From Anaeramoeba flamelloides (lineage: Eukaryota > Metamonada > Anaeramoebidae): DNA of 64,000 bases. The stretch lies in the NCBI GenBank assembly GCA_027625915.1, contig JANTQA010000063.1, forward strand, positions 4,669,501-4,733,500, in the 5' to 3' direction. The notes beneath the pieces are model-generated. The model did not search any database. It saw only the letters and a program-made list of their open reading frames with translations, and was not told the origin of the DNA. Of the stretch, positions 49,251-60,966 are shown piece by piece (position 1 is the first letter of the stretch; each line of letters opens with the position of its first letter). A program made the translations under genes and the position numbers.

Positions 49251-52200
49251 ATGGAATACAAAAGTAAAGAAGAAATACTGAATACATGTTTTGAAATCTA
49301 CAAGCAACAATTAAAGGAACAAATTTCTGATGAAGATGAAAAGCCAATGAATGAAAATGAACTTTTAGAAACTCACAATTTAGCACTAAGCACCGCGATC
49401 AGATCACTTCGGCAGCAAGCAGAAAACTCAAAATTCGGATTCAAAAAATTAAAAAAAGAGTTAACTGTACCGATTTTGTTTTCTTTCTTTTTCTTTTGTT
49501 GTTTTTTCGTTCTGATCCTCCTTTTGGATTAAAGAACAAAACAAGTAAAATTTCTTAATAACTTGTACCATTTTTCTTTTGGCTTCTTTTGTTTTCTTCA
49601 TAATTTTAATTTTTATATACAAAAAGGAATTAGCCTGCAAAAAACAGGATGAAGAAATTGTTGGGGGTCATTTTTATTCAATTCTTCGCTCTAACCGAGA
49701 AAGGAGTGTTAATTTTTGTTGCGAATACTTGAACCAGATCTTTGTTGATCCAGAAGACAAGAATTATCCGATCAAGATGTATCTTGAAGAAACACAAGAC
49801 TTACCTTATTCGGGTGAAGTTTTGAACAGATTTCTAAGGATCATGAAGCAACGAAAGCGTGACGAAGCAAGAGCGCGGTTAGAACAGAACTATGAACGCG
49901 AAATGGAATTACAAAAAAACAAAAAAAAAAAATCATCCTCGTCATCGTCGTCTGAAAAAGACAACCTAAACAATGGCCAAAACGAAAACGAATTAGAAAA
50001 AGATCCAAACCAAAATAAAGAGAACACAGCAGACCAACAGGAACAAGAACAAGAACAAAAACCCAAAACTCTATTATCAATTCTGAACAGCCAAGAAAAG
50101 AATAAATCTTCGACAGAAAGGAGACGCAAATCAAGAGGTGAAGGTGTAAAAGCTGGATACGGATTTGCCTTGTGGATAATTAGTTGGATTGGCTATGGTT
50201 TGTTTCTCGTTTTTAACTTTCCATTTTTATAATTTTTACATTAAAATTTTTTTTTTTTTTTTCTTCTTCTGTATGGGTTTTAATAAACTCTTTGATATTT
50301 TTTTTTTCAACATGGAAAAGTCCAAAAAGAAAGGCTCAATTGAAAGAGAGATAATTTTCAATTTGAATTAGACTTTTGAAGTTATTTGTAAACTCTTTTT
50401 CAAATAAAAGGGAACAAAAAATTTCAAGAATTATTCATAATTGAATCAAATTAATTGTAGTATCATTCCAAAATATAAGAAACTATTTAAAACAGAAAAA
50501 AACACTCGACTGAATCTTTAAAACTCATTAAAACAAAACAATAAAAATTAAAATTAAATATTTTAAAAATTGGTGTGCCCTTTTATATGAAATGGAGAAA
50601 TCTCGTTTTGTAAATTGTATGAGAAAAAAAATTATAAAATTAATAAAAACTGTTGAACAAGGTGAATTCGGAAAAAAATCTTTACATTATATTGATAACC
50701 CTTTGAACGTCAAACTTTTGTTCTTTAAAATCTCATATTCAATGTAAAGCCGCAATTCATCTGGGTATTTTGTTGTAACTGTTTTTTTCAATATTTTCTT
50801 TTTTTTTGTTACATGCATCAATCCAATAATTTGTCTTTCAAAATTCCTATATCTGGCTCATTCGGAATCAAACTTAAACGGTTTCCATTTTTATACTGTC
50901 AGATTATTTCCAAATTGTTTTCTTCTTATCTTGTTTTTTCATTTTCCAACTGTTCAATATCTATAATAATATAGAAACAAAAAATGAAAAAATGAATAAT
51001 TAAAATGAAAATTGCCAATAAGTAATTCCCTTATTAACAATCAAATTTAATAATATTGATGATTTGATAGCTGTACACTTTTGTTTGAAAAAGAGTTTAT
51101 TATTTACACTCATTGTGAGGAAATAAAAGATTTGGGAAATTAAAATACAATTTTTTCCTTTTTTAATTCGAAAATGAGAGTAGAGATGATTAAAACTCAT
51201 ACCTAAGAAAATAAAACCCCCTTTACCCCAACAAAATATACCTTTACCACCTGAAATTTATGTGGCAAACCAATCAAAAAAATGCCTAACAAATACTGAT
51301 ATTTTTAGATATATGTATTAAAAAAAATCCAGGAAATAAAAATAAGTCTGGACATCATTATTAATTGTTAATATAGTGGAAATTTTAAAATCAAAACCTT
51401 TTTATAACTAACGAATTAATTTTTTATGATCCCCGTAATAAACCTACACAAAGTTCATTAAAATGAGGCATTTATTGAATTATCATTTAATTATTTGATA
51501 GCCGTTAGTAGATCTACCTAAACGATTTTCCAGTCAAAGGGGCCCAGTTGAAATGGATTACATGTGTTTAAAAACATTTGAATCCATAATTGAATGAAAA
51601 TAATTGAATTCTTGGAAATTTCAAAATTGTTATCATTTTTTTACATTTTTGCATTTTTTGTTTTCATTTCTCATAATTTTTTTTTGACACATCATTAATT
51701 GCATTTACAAATTTTTTTTTTATATTACAAGATCTATTGTCCCTTGGTAAAAAGAGTAATATTTTAATGTTATTGAAAGTGTAAAAATGATTGTAGAAAA
51801 ATCATTTTGATTTATATTGGGATTTTACTTTGGATCTTCAATTGAAGATCAAAATGAACATTCTTGTTTTTCTCAATGATGTACTATGAATTTTTGGTTT
51901 TTCAAAATTTTTAAGAAAATCTATTAATTGATTGGATTTATTTCATACAGATACATCAACTATTCTCCGATGTCTATTATCTTACTTATTTCTTATTTCT
52001 TCTTCAAAGGTCAATTATAAAAAATAATTGATATTTGAAAAAAATGTTGGGCCACTTTGACAGGAACAAAGTTTATTTTTAAAAAAAATAAAATTTGGTT
52101 TTATAGAGGTTTGCAATGAATTTGGACAATTATATATTTTTATTCTTGTTTTTAATTGATTGAATGTTATTTTGAACAAGTGTAATTTAATTAACCATCA

Positions 52201-55143
52201 CTCTACTAAGTGAGGATGAGTTGTAATTTACAGAGTTTGATTCTTAAATAAAAGAAATTATTATTTAAATAAAAGAAATTACACAGCAATTTTTCCTAAT
52301 ATCAAAAAATAATAATGATTTCCTGACTTATTTTTATTTCCTGGATTGTTTTCAATACTATCACTGTGAAAAAATTTAACTTGACCATTTTGGAAAAAAA
52401 GTTCTGTACGTTTTTTAATTCAAAACCTTAATAGAACCTGAAAATGAAAAGCAAGATCAATTAATAAAAGAAAAAATTTACTTTGATAAAAGACAAAATG
52501 GAGGATTCAACACATTAACAGTTTTTTCTGAATACTATCTTTTGCTAAGAGTTTTTCGTGATTTATCTAATCATTTAAAAATTTGTTTCGAAATTTGACT
52601 ATTTTCGAGATCTTGAAAACAACCCCAACATTGCATTTCGAAAATAAAGTAGGACAACATTGTACTTGTTGATTTGATTCAAAATAATATGATTGAATTA
52701 TTCTTTGAAGTTAATTCGTTTCTTCTTTTTATTGATTTTCAGGTTTCTGTGAAGCTATTAAGGATTTTCCAATTAAAAATCGCGTTATAACTTTTTTAAC
52801 TGTTTCAATTTTTTTCCCAAATGGTAGTCTTTTTTTTTTTTATTTAAATGTTATTGTTTGTAATCTTAAAATTCCAACTTTAAAAAAACACACATAATAT
52901 ATTTATACAAACATCATATAAGAATTTCTGAAATTAAAATGAACAAACTAAAAGAATAATTGATTTCATGTAATAAAGATTAGAAGTAAATGAAAAAAAA
53001 AAAAAAAAATGGAAAAACTTTTTCCCATTTAAAAATCTAATATCACATATGTGCAAAAATCAATGCCTTAATTTTGTAAGTGTTGTTAATAAGTTTGTAA
53101 TTTTTCCAAAAACTATGATATTTTTTAGGTTCTTCCCATAGGGGAGTACCTAAAAGTTATCATCGTTTTTGGAAGTTAACGAGACGAGAGGTGGTTCAAC
53201 AAAAGTAACTGAGATTTACCGTTAGTTTTTTTTTAATTTGAGAAATGAAAAAAAAACTAGGCATTCTACTGCACTTGACGGACAGTTGACAGACACTTTT
53301 CGTTAGGTTTTTTTTAATTGTTGAAATGAATCGAAAATTTATTAAATTTTCTTTTCATTTCAGAAACCTCAAAAAACCTTGATTAATTATCCAGAATATA
53401 AAAGAATTGAGTAAAATCCAAGACTTTTGTCTATTCATTTAAATTCTGGAAAATCGTCAGTTAGCTTTTCTTGATTTTTCTACTTATTTGTAAAATCAAT
53501 AGATTTTCGTTAGTTTTTCTGGAGGTTTTCTATTTTATTTCTAAAGTAAAAAAAACATAACGAAAATCTATCGATTTTCCAAACAAACAGAAAACTCAAG
53601 AAAAGCTAACGACACTTCCAACTTTTGGAATTCAGCAACTCATTAAATGTGTACTTATATATTTCATTTTTCAATTCTTTTAAATCTTTTGAATGCCAGT
53701 TGATTTTATTATTTATTCTTTGATTAAATTTGATTAATTTTTCTAAATAAGGAAGAGATAAATTTCCTAATTTATTTTTTAATTTAAATTTCTTTTTATT
53801 TACTGAAATTATCATATTTTCAATTTTAAATTCTGTTTTGTAAATAAGAATTGGTGTATTTCAGTTTATTTTGCATATTTCATTAATGATATGAATTAAT
53901 CCAAGAATTTAAATAATTTATCGTTTTTATTTGATAATTAAAAATTTCTAATCCATAGGTTAATGACTTTTAATATAAAAGATTTAAATAATCTAATTTT
54001 TAAACTATTATTCAGAGAATTGTTATTGAATAATAGTTTGCAGTTATTATATGTTTCTTTAGCCTTTTTTAAATTATAAATTATATGTGCAATTTTATCT
54101 AAATAAATACCCAAATATTTAATCTTTTTTAAATCTTTTGATATAACTGTTTTATCTTTTATTTGGTTTTAATCCAAATTGAATAATAATTTCATATCTT
54201 GAATTTAATTTTTGATTTATATTCCCTTTTCTAATTAAAATTAAATCATCTGCAAAAATTTGACAATGATTAGTTATTGATATAATTTTTAATACAAGAA
54301 AATGAGGAATAAGAGCAAATATTAGAGTTTAACCCTCCTTAACAAACAATTTTTTGCAATGTTGGTTTGTCCTATATTCTAAAAGTTACAAAATCCACAA
54401 GCGATTTGATTTTAAATTGAAACAGTATAAACTAGAAAAAGAGGTGTACGCATTTGAAAAAATTACTAATTTTTCGAGAAATCTTCTTGACTGATTCATA
54501 TAAATTTTTAACTTTTTAATAATTCTCAATACAAATTGAAAAAAAATTCCTCTTAATTCAAGGATTGTAATAGATTCAATTATCAAGAGAATTGGCCAGA
54601 TTCACCTTTTCAATTTGTTCAAAAATATCTCTAGTTTCAAGTTCGTTAATGATTTGAACACATATATAATAATGTAATGTGTTGAAATTTTGTATAGAAA
54701 AAAATAACCATTCTTTATTTTTTTTGCTTTTTCTGATATCCTTATTTGAAATTTTTTTTATTATTAATTATTTAAAAACAATAAAAGGTGTTTATGTACT
54801 TTGGGCACTTGTTCCTTCTCATGTCTATGAATCATTGGGCGTTTCATATTACCCAAATCAATATTGGGCGATTACAATTCCAGTTTATATATGGGTATGT
54901 GCGCTATGTGTACTGTTTTGGGAATTTTCATTAAGCTTGGTTCAAACAAAATCTTTATCAGATTATCAATGTGTTACAGATTCTTCTGCAATTTTTAGAG
55001 AGGAAGAAAATGATCAATATAGCGAAATATTTAGATTTGAACATTCTTTGCCACTAATTGAAGATATACCCTTACAAACAATTAATAAACTACTTTTTGA
55101 TGATAAAATTAAGAAAATTGATTCAGATAATGAATCGGATTAA
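49251..55143 (+). CDS. PIGP: PIG-P, subunit of GPI-GlcNAc transferase, with long N-terminal extension
   Basis: PIG-P is a small two-helix membrane subunit of the ER complex that adds GlcNAc to phosphatidylinositol, the first step of GPI-anchor synthesis. Exons: 49251-49466 (72 codons, weak donor GTACCG), 49627-50197 (donor GTTTGT) and 54788-55143 (acceptor AAAAG, stop TAA). The last junction splits one Gly codon and restores the first helix without a gap: YGFALWIISWIGYG joined to VYVLWALVP, aligning with human [23 protein letters not shown]-type sequence position by position. Then come LGVSYYPNQYWAITIPVY (the family signature, about 279-296) and the conserved tail SLPLIEDIPLQTINKLLF. The predicted length is 380 residues against roughly 130-160 in animals. 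The extra 245 N-terminal residues are charged (EETQDLPYSGEVLNRFLRIM) with Ser and Glu/Gln-rich tracts and match nothing I know. The last intron is 4590 bases. Confidence 0.9.
51940..52110. repeat. Dispersed repeat R5, copy 1
   Basis: Shares with 60345-60545, in the same orientation, the order ATCA-CTATTCTC, TTATTTCTT, AAAGRTYAATTAT and a block ending in an AACAAAGTTT/AACATAGTTT variant. Weakly conserved and non-coding. Confidence 0.45.
52380..52840. repeat. Dispersed repeat R4, copy 3 (inside PIG-P intron)
   Basis: Blocks GCAAGATCAATTAATAAAAG, AAAAGACAAAATGGAGGATT, CAACACATTAACAG and TTTGACTATTTTCGAGATCT match the 48.4 kb copy in order. Confidence 0.6.
53215..53630. repeat. Modular hairpin cluster H5 (inside PIG-P intron)
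   Basis: It contains the linker CTAGGCATTCTACTGCACTT followed by GACGGACAG, a T-rich hairpin (GTTAGGTTTTTTTTAATTGT type), a pair with CCAGAATATAAAAGAATTGA and ATTTAAATTCTGG arms, and the AGAAAACTCAAGAAAAGCTA type. Its right edge ACGACACTTCC joins directly to LINE copy 4. Confidence 0.75.
53630..54335 (-). mobile_element. LINE reverse-transcriptase fragment, copy 4 (truncated at both ends)
   Basis: Read on the minus strand from 54335: LIPHFLVLKIISITNHCQ, then FADDLILIRKGN (motif C), IIIQFGLKPN, an EYLG-type block, and finally VNKKKFKLKNKLGNLSLPYL ending in NELLNSKSW. The last part is nearly identical to 42690-42880 of copy 3, which makes these two the closest pair. Several frame breaks. The 3' side stops abruptly at the hairpin cluster. 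Antisense to PIG-P, inside its last intron. Confidence 0.78.
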
Positions 55144-55286
55144 TATTTTAAATATTTTAAATTTTCATTTTTTTTTTAACAATAAAACATTGAAAATTTT
55201 ATATTTATTGATTTTGTTATTTTTATAAATATTTTGATGTTTTATTATTGGAGAAGGGTTATTCTACAAAATTACTTCTTATTTAC

Positions 55287-55640
55287 TGTTAGGTTTTCCA
55301 GAATTTAAAAGAATTGAGTAAAATCCAAGAATTTTGTCTATTCTTTTAAATTCTGGAAAACCGCCATTAGCTTTTTTTTAATTTGAGAAATAAAAAGAAA
55401 ATTTTTGAAATTTTCTTTTAATTTCTCAAATCAAAAAAAACCTAGGCACTCTACGACATTGACGGCACTTTCCATGAGGTTTTTTTTAATTTAAAAGAAT
55501 AGAGAAATTTCAAAGATTCTACTCTATTCTTTTGAATTCTGGGAAAGGTTCGTTGGGTTTTTTTTTATTTAAGAAATTAAAAGAAACCTAGGCACTACCC
55601 TACACTTTATAAACTCTACGGCACTTACTGAAACACGAAA
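55287..55640. repeat. Modular hairpin cluster H6
   Basis: Begins GTTAGGTTTTCCAGAATTTA, pairing with TTTTAAATTCTGGAAAACCG. Next is a T-rich hairpin (AGAAAATTTTTGAAATTTTC), then the linker CTAGGCACTCTACGACATTG and ACGGCACTTTCC, a third degraded hairpin and a final linker with CTCTACGGCACTTACTG. It lies 144 bases after the PIG-P stop. Confidence 0.75.
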
Positions 55641-56832
55641 TTTATTTCGAGTTTTTTATCCTAACTATTAGGTAGATAAGATTATAATTCATAGAATATC
55701 TTTTTTTCAAAAAAGAATGAAAAGAAAATGTATTTTTCAACAAAAAGAAGAAATGAAACTAAACAAATAAAAAAGAGTAAAAAATAAATAAAAAAAAGAA
55801 CAAAGTAATATTTAAAACTTTTTTTTTGTTCGTCAAATGTTGAATCTGTTGGTTGTTGGTGGTTCTTTCCGGTTATTTTAATTATGTTGAATTTATCTAG
55901 ATCAACACCATAATAGATCTTGGTTTAGTAAGTCAGTACTTTACTAAAGTTGATCTCCGTAAAAGATATTATTACCATACCCGCAAAAAGTTAATCTCGA
56001 TTAAAGCCAATTGTAAAAGATTTTAGATCAACCCCACCATAATTGATCTTTTTCAATAGTTTACCGACCAAATTAGGACAAAACCTTAAATTATGTTTCT
56101 TCTTCTCATCTTTTTTATAAAAAAAAACAAACAAATTCTCTTTGAAACAGAAAAACAAAACAAAAAAAAAAAAAAGGAAAACTCAAAAAAAGGAAAAAAG
56201 AAAAATAATAATATTTTAATCTTTTTGTCAATACAATGTATAAAAATACAAGAGAAGTTCTACAATATCCATAAGATATTTGTCCTCTTAATACTATCTG
56301 AATAAAAAAATATTTTTTTTTGAACTAAACTCTATTTTACAAAAAGTTACCAAGCCAAAAATGAAAAATTCATTTTTTTTTTTGAAAAATCAACTAAAAT
56401 AAGATTGTTAAGAAATATGGTAAATAATAAACTTCATATTAGAGTTGATATCACAAAAGAAATACTTGGACAAACAATAAATTTAAAAAAAAAACAAAAT
56501 GTTTAAAATAATATTTGTCCCCCTTTCATTGTAATGTTTCTTGCAAAAATTTCTCGATTTCTTGAGGATATTAAAATTATTGACAATAAGATTTTTCAAT
56601 AGGAAATGTATTAATTTTAAAAAAATTCTAAAACCTCAACTTTTCTTAAATTTAATTTTTTGATTTAAACAGTTTTTTTTTATTTTCAAATTAACTTTAA
56701 AAAAAAAGCAAAAGATATGAAAAGAAAAAAAAAGAAAAAAAAAGCAAAAAACATAAAAAAAAAAAAAATTTCACTAAATTAGAAAAAATGATCTGATCAA
56801 CAAATTAAAAATCATTTTTAAGAAAAATATAG

Positions 56833-57618
56833 TTATTTGAAATATTCATGAAAATACTAAAAAATCAAAAGCATTTGAAATTTTTTAACCACTAAAAAAT
56901 ATCTTTTGAAGAATGGAAATAGCCCCTCCTATTTAGAGATAAATTTTTCTGGTAAAACAACTATTTTCCTGAAGAGCAAAATATGTTTTTTGAATTTTCT
57001 TCTTAATACTCTTCAAAGTTTTTTTTTTTTTTTTTAGGGTCTTTTGAATCTATTTGTGGCTGATAGTACTTGTTAGGGTGGTTAATATGTATATATGTAA
57101 GGGTAAATTTTAGATTGGTATGGTGGGTGTTATCTGGTTGGATTAGATTTAATCAATTTCTCTTCTCGGGGTGGAAAGTTAAATTAGGTTTTAACTTTTG
57201 TTATCTATTCGTTTGTTATGTATACAGAATTAGATATTACTTGGTTATTCTTGGATTACATTTAAGATTGCAAAATTACAAGTAATGATATACAATAAGA
57301 AATTGCCTTTACAAAGATATTTTCTCTTTATTTTTTAAGACATTTAGTAATGATCAGAAATACCACATGTTACAATAATCAAAAAGACCAATTCTTTATA
57401 AATAAAATGGGCTTAATACTATTCCCCAAAATTTACAATTTTTTGAATAATGTATTTTTGGTCCAAAAAAAAAAAAAAAAAAAAAAATCCGATAATAAAA
57501 GTCCATTTTCCCTTTAAATAGAGTATACTGATACGATAGTTTCTTCAAAAAGGTTTTTTAAGTAGTTTAAAAAATTGTCTTGTATTTTGGATTTTCGCTT
57601 TTTTCGTTAATATTTATA
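56833..57618. mobile_element. Foldback element FB, copy 2
   Basis: Arms TTTGAAATATTCATGAAAAT (56833) with TTTTTTAACCAC, and their diverged complement at about 57490-57618, match the 28676-29475 element. The interior also matches in the same orientation (GAATTAGATATTACTTGGTT, TAATGATCAGAAATACCACA). More diverged than copy 1. Confidence 0.65.
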
Positions 57619-60344
57619 AGATCAGAAAATACTCAACAAAAATATTAGATTTAAAACTTGATAATTTATTTTGAGAAGAATATTGGATAAAAATCATAGA
57701 ATGTTGTCCATTTCTTCACTAAAAATTAGTCACTTTGACGAAAAAGGTGTTTACATTCTGAGATTTTTTGCAAAAAGTTACAAAAAAAACATTAATTTAT
57801 TGAAATGTAGAAAATTGATTTTAAATATAAATTTAGACAATTACAAACTCGAATGATAGGGTTGAAAATACTAATAGTTTTTCATTTTTCCACCTTAAAA
57901 AAATTATTTTTCGAAATTTTATTTACTCAAGAAATTTATATATCTTAAGCACACCATATTAGCCCAAATTTCATCAAGTTTAAAAGTTAAGATTGGAAAT
58001 TATATTGATGTACTGTATATATTTATTTTCTTATTTGTCTTTAATCCTTATTTGTATTCTAATAAACTGTTAAAATAGTTCTACTATAAATTAGTTATAT
58101 TTTGGATTTTTTTTTACTATTAGAAAAAAAAAAGAAATATTCATTTTTACATATTTTTTTAAAGATTTTTATTTTGTATTATATTTTTAAAATTAAAATT
58201 TTATTACAATAATACAAATTCAAAAAACAATACATTGATTTATTTATTATAACTATTAAGTAAAGTTGCTAATTTTTTGATTGTTAGATATATATATATA
58301 TATATGTATATAATATTGAGAAATTTTCATTTTTTTTTTTTTTAGATAAATTTTTCATAAATATAAAAATAAGAGAAAAATGTAATTCATTTCTTTAGGC
58401 CAAAACAAAAAGTTTAATATAAATCATTTTCAAAATCATTTATTCAAGCAATAAAAAATAATCTAAAAAACAAAAAAAAAATTGTTAAATAATTTCATTG
58501 GATACATTGAAATAAAACACATAAAAACCTTTTTAATAGATGAAGTATTAACACTTAATTTTTTTGAAAAAATAAAAAATAACTTTTAAATATTATTTAA
58601 TTATAATGAAATATTTTTTATTTATTGTTTTTTCTTGAATTTTTTTTTGTAAGAAAAAATTTGAAAAATATATTTGCGAAAATTGAATTTTTCAATCGAA
58701 ACTAGTACAGTTCTCGGGAAATAATTATTGATCAGATATGATTTCTTATTCAATAATATTGTTTATTTTATGTATAGATTAAAAAAAAAGTCAAAAATTA
58801 AAAAATTATAAAAATTAAAAAAAAAATCAAATTATTAAATTTACTGGTAATGTGAGCTAAATCATTTAAATTTGAAAAAAAATCTTGTTGAAAAAACTCC
58901 TAAATTTTATTATGAAAAAAATATTGATTTTTTTATTTTCAAATTTAATTGATATTTTTTTTTTTATTTTTAAATTATTTAGAATCACATATCTATATTG
59001 CAATTGGGTGGTAATCAGTTGATAAAACAAATTTTCTTTGCGGTGTCAAAATATCTTTTATATTGAATAAATTATTTAATCAAGTATTTTGGGCAATTTT
59101 GGGTATAAAGGGACCCAAAATATTTTCTGTAAATTGTGATGTTTAAATCATTAAAACTTGGAATTTTTTTGATGTTGAGACAATTTTTCAAAAAAAAAAA
59201 TGGATAAATTTACAATTCAAAAATGATAAAATCATAATAAACAAGAAAAATTTTACATGGTTAAAAATAAAATTTTTAGTTAATTTTTTATTGAGATTAA
59301 CTATAAAATTTTTAATTATAAAATTTTCTTTCTAAGATATTTTTTTATAAATTCTATATCTTAAAATCCTTTCATAACAATTCTAATTTAAAATTTTATT
59401 TATAAAACTTTTGGGATATTTGGGGTTCTAAGGGGTATAAATGTATATACTAAATTTCTATTATCTTTTGAATTTTTAAACAAATTTGTGTACTAAACAA
59501 ACAAATTGTTTTACTTTTTCATTTTTATCGATTTAAAGTTGAATTTTCAAGTGACATGGAATAATTGATTAAGTTGAAGGTTTACTTTGTATGGTTTAAA
59601 AGTGGAAAGTTAAGTAAAAAAATATCAAAAAGTTATTTTGTGAAAAGTTAATTAAAATATTATAAGTTTATTTTTTAATGTAAATTTTTTTTTAAAAAAA
59701 CTCATTTATCTTGTTTTTTGAGTAATAATTAATAGATTCTATTCTCATCATTTTCTTTTTGAATCATATTACTAAAAAGAAAGATAAAAAGAGTATCCAA
59801 AACGATTCCAATTTTTGGAATTTTTTAAATCTCAAAATTTAAAATATAAATCATATTCTAACACGATTCCAATTAAATGTGTTTTTATATACCTTTTCTA
59901 CTAACTTAAGACACTTTTAGAATTTTTTTCAAAAAAGTCAAACAATTATAATATCTTATTCCTGACAATCAAAAAAAGAATTTTTTATTACCAAAACTCA
60001 TTAAAAAAAAAAAAAAGATCTTATTGACTTAATTTCAAAGTAAAATTATTTTTTTATTGTAGAATAAACACAAAAACAAAATGATTGCTAAAAAGATGAT
60101 TAATACCAAAAATATCACTGAATAAATAGCTCCAATATTTATTTTTTTACTGAAAAATATTTAATTCTGTTTCTTATATTTTAAAAAATATTTTTATTAA
60201 ATTTTGAGAATGATCTGGAATCTATTAAAAACCAAAATTTAAGAAGAAATAATTTGAAACTAATAATTAAAATATAAAAAAGAATCATTTCATACCCTAA
60301 AATCAAAAAAAAAAAAAAAAATATTTGATGCTTTTTTTTCGAAA

Positions 60345-60545
60345 AAGAATCAAGATTGAACTCTGGATATCAGCTATTCTCTGATTAATATATTATTTTG
60401 TTATTTCTTGTTTACTTTTTTAAAGATTAATTATCTAAAAAAATAGTTATTGGGGTAAAGTTTTAGTCTCCTTTAACAGAAACATAGTTTAGTAATACAA
60501 AAATAGTATTTCTATAATATTGATTTAATAAGAAACTCCATTTCA
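60345..60545. repeat. Dispersed repeat R5, copy 2
   Basis: Same orientation and block order as 51940-52110. Similarity is patchy and limited to AT-rich words. Confidence 0.4.
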
Positions 60546-60966
60546 CTTAAAATCTCCCAGCGAAAAACGAAAAACTCACTTATCTTAAGAATGAAACAAA
60601 TTACAATTGTTTAGAAAGAAGAGAAATAATAAACTTTGGATCAGCGTTGAGGTTCATGAAAGAAAAATCAAAATAATATCATAAATTTTGGAAAAAAAAA
60701 ATGTTGGTACTGACTTATAAAAAGTGAAATTTATTAAATAATATTAATAATAATAATAATTCAAAGCACATTGATTATATTTTTTAAAACCATTCTTCTT
60801 GGATAAGTGTTTGTAAAAAGAGTATGTGATTATGTTAAATTTATTTTTTTTAACATTAGAAAAATATTACATCTCAAAAAAAAAAACAAAATTCCATAGG
60901 AATAAAAATAAAAACAAAAAGAAAAAGTTAAAAAAAAAACGAAAAACTATGAAATTCGAATTAATT

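Larger units (their letters stand above)
50198..54787 (+). other. 4.6 kb intron of PIG-P filled with repeats
   Basis: Runs from GTTTGT to AAAAG. It contains R5 (51940-52110) and R4 (52380-52840) repeats, hairpin cluster H5 (53215-53630) and a 5'- and 3'-truncated LINE on the minus strand (53630-54335). No further exon is needed, since the PIG-P helix is colinear across it. Confidence 0.8.
55144..60966. other. Repeat-rich region between PIG-P and the hydrolase gene
   Basis: It holds hairpin cluster H6 (55287-55640), a short GATC-rich motif repeated at about 55905 and 56030, the second foldback element (56833-57618) with its inverted flank (56330-56830), a TA run (58287-58306) and an R5 repeat (60345-60545). 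Frames at 56093, 57070 and 57671 are fortuitous. No supported gene; 57900-60340 is featureless AT-rich DNA. Confidence 0.6.

Noticed and set aside
49579-50232. Reading the second PIG-P exon as a separate protein (a Vma12-like assembly factor was considered)
   Set aside because: It lacks an ATG, and joining it to 54788 restores the PIG-P helix exactly, which explains the C-terminal hydrophobic segment better.
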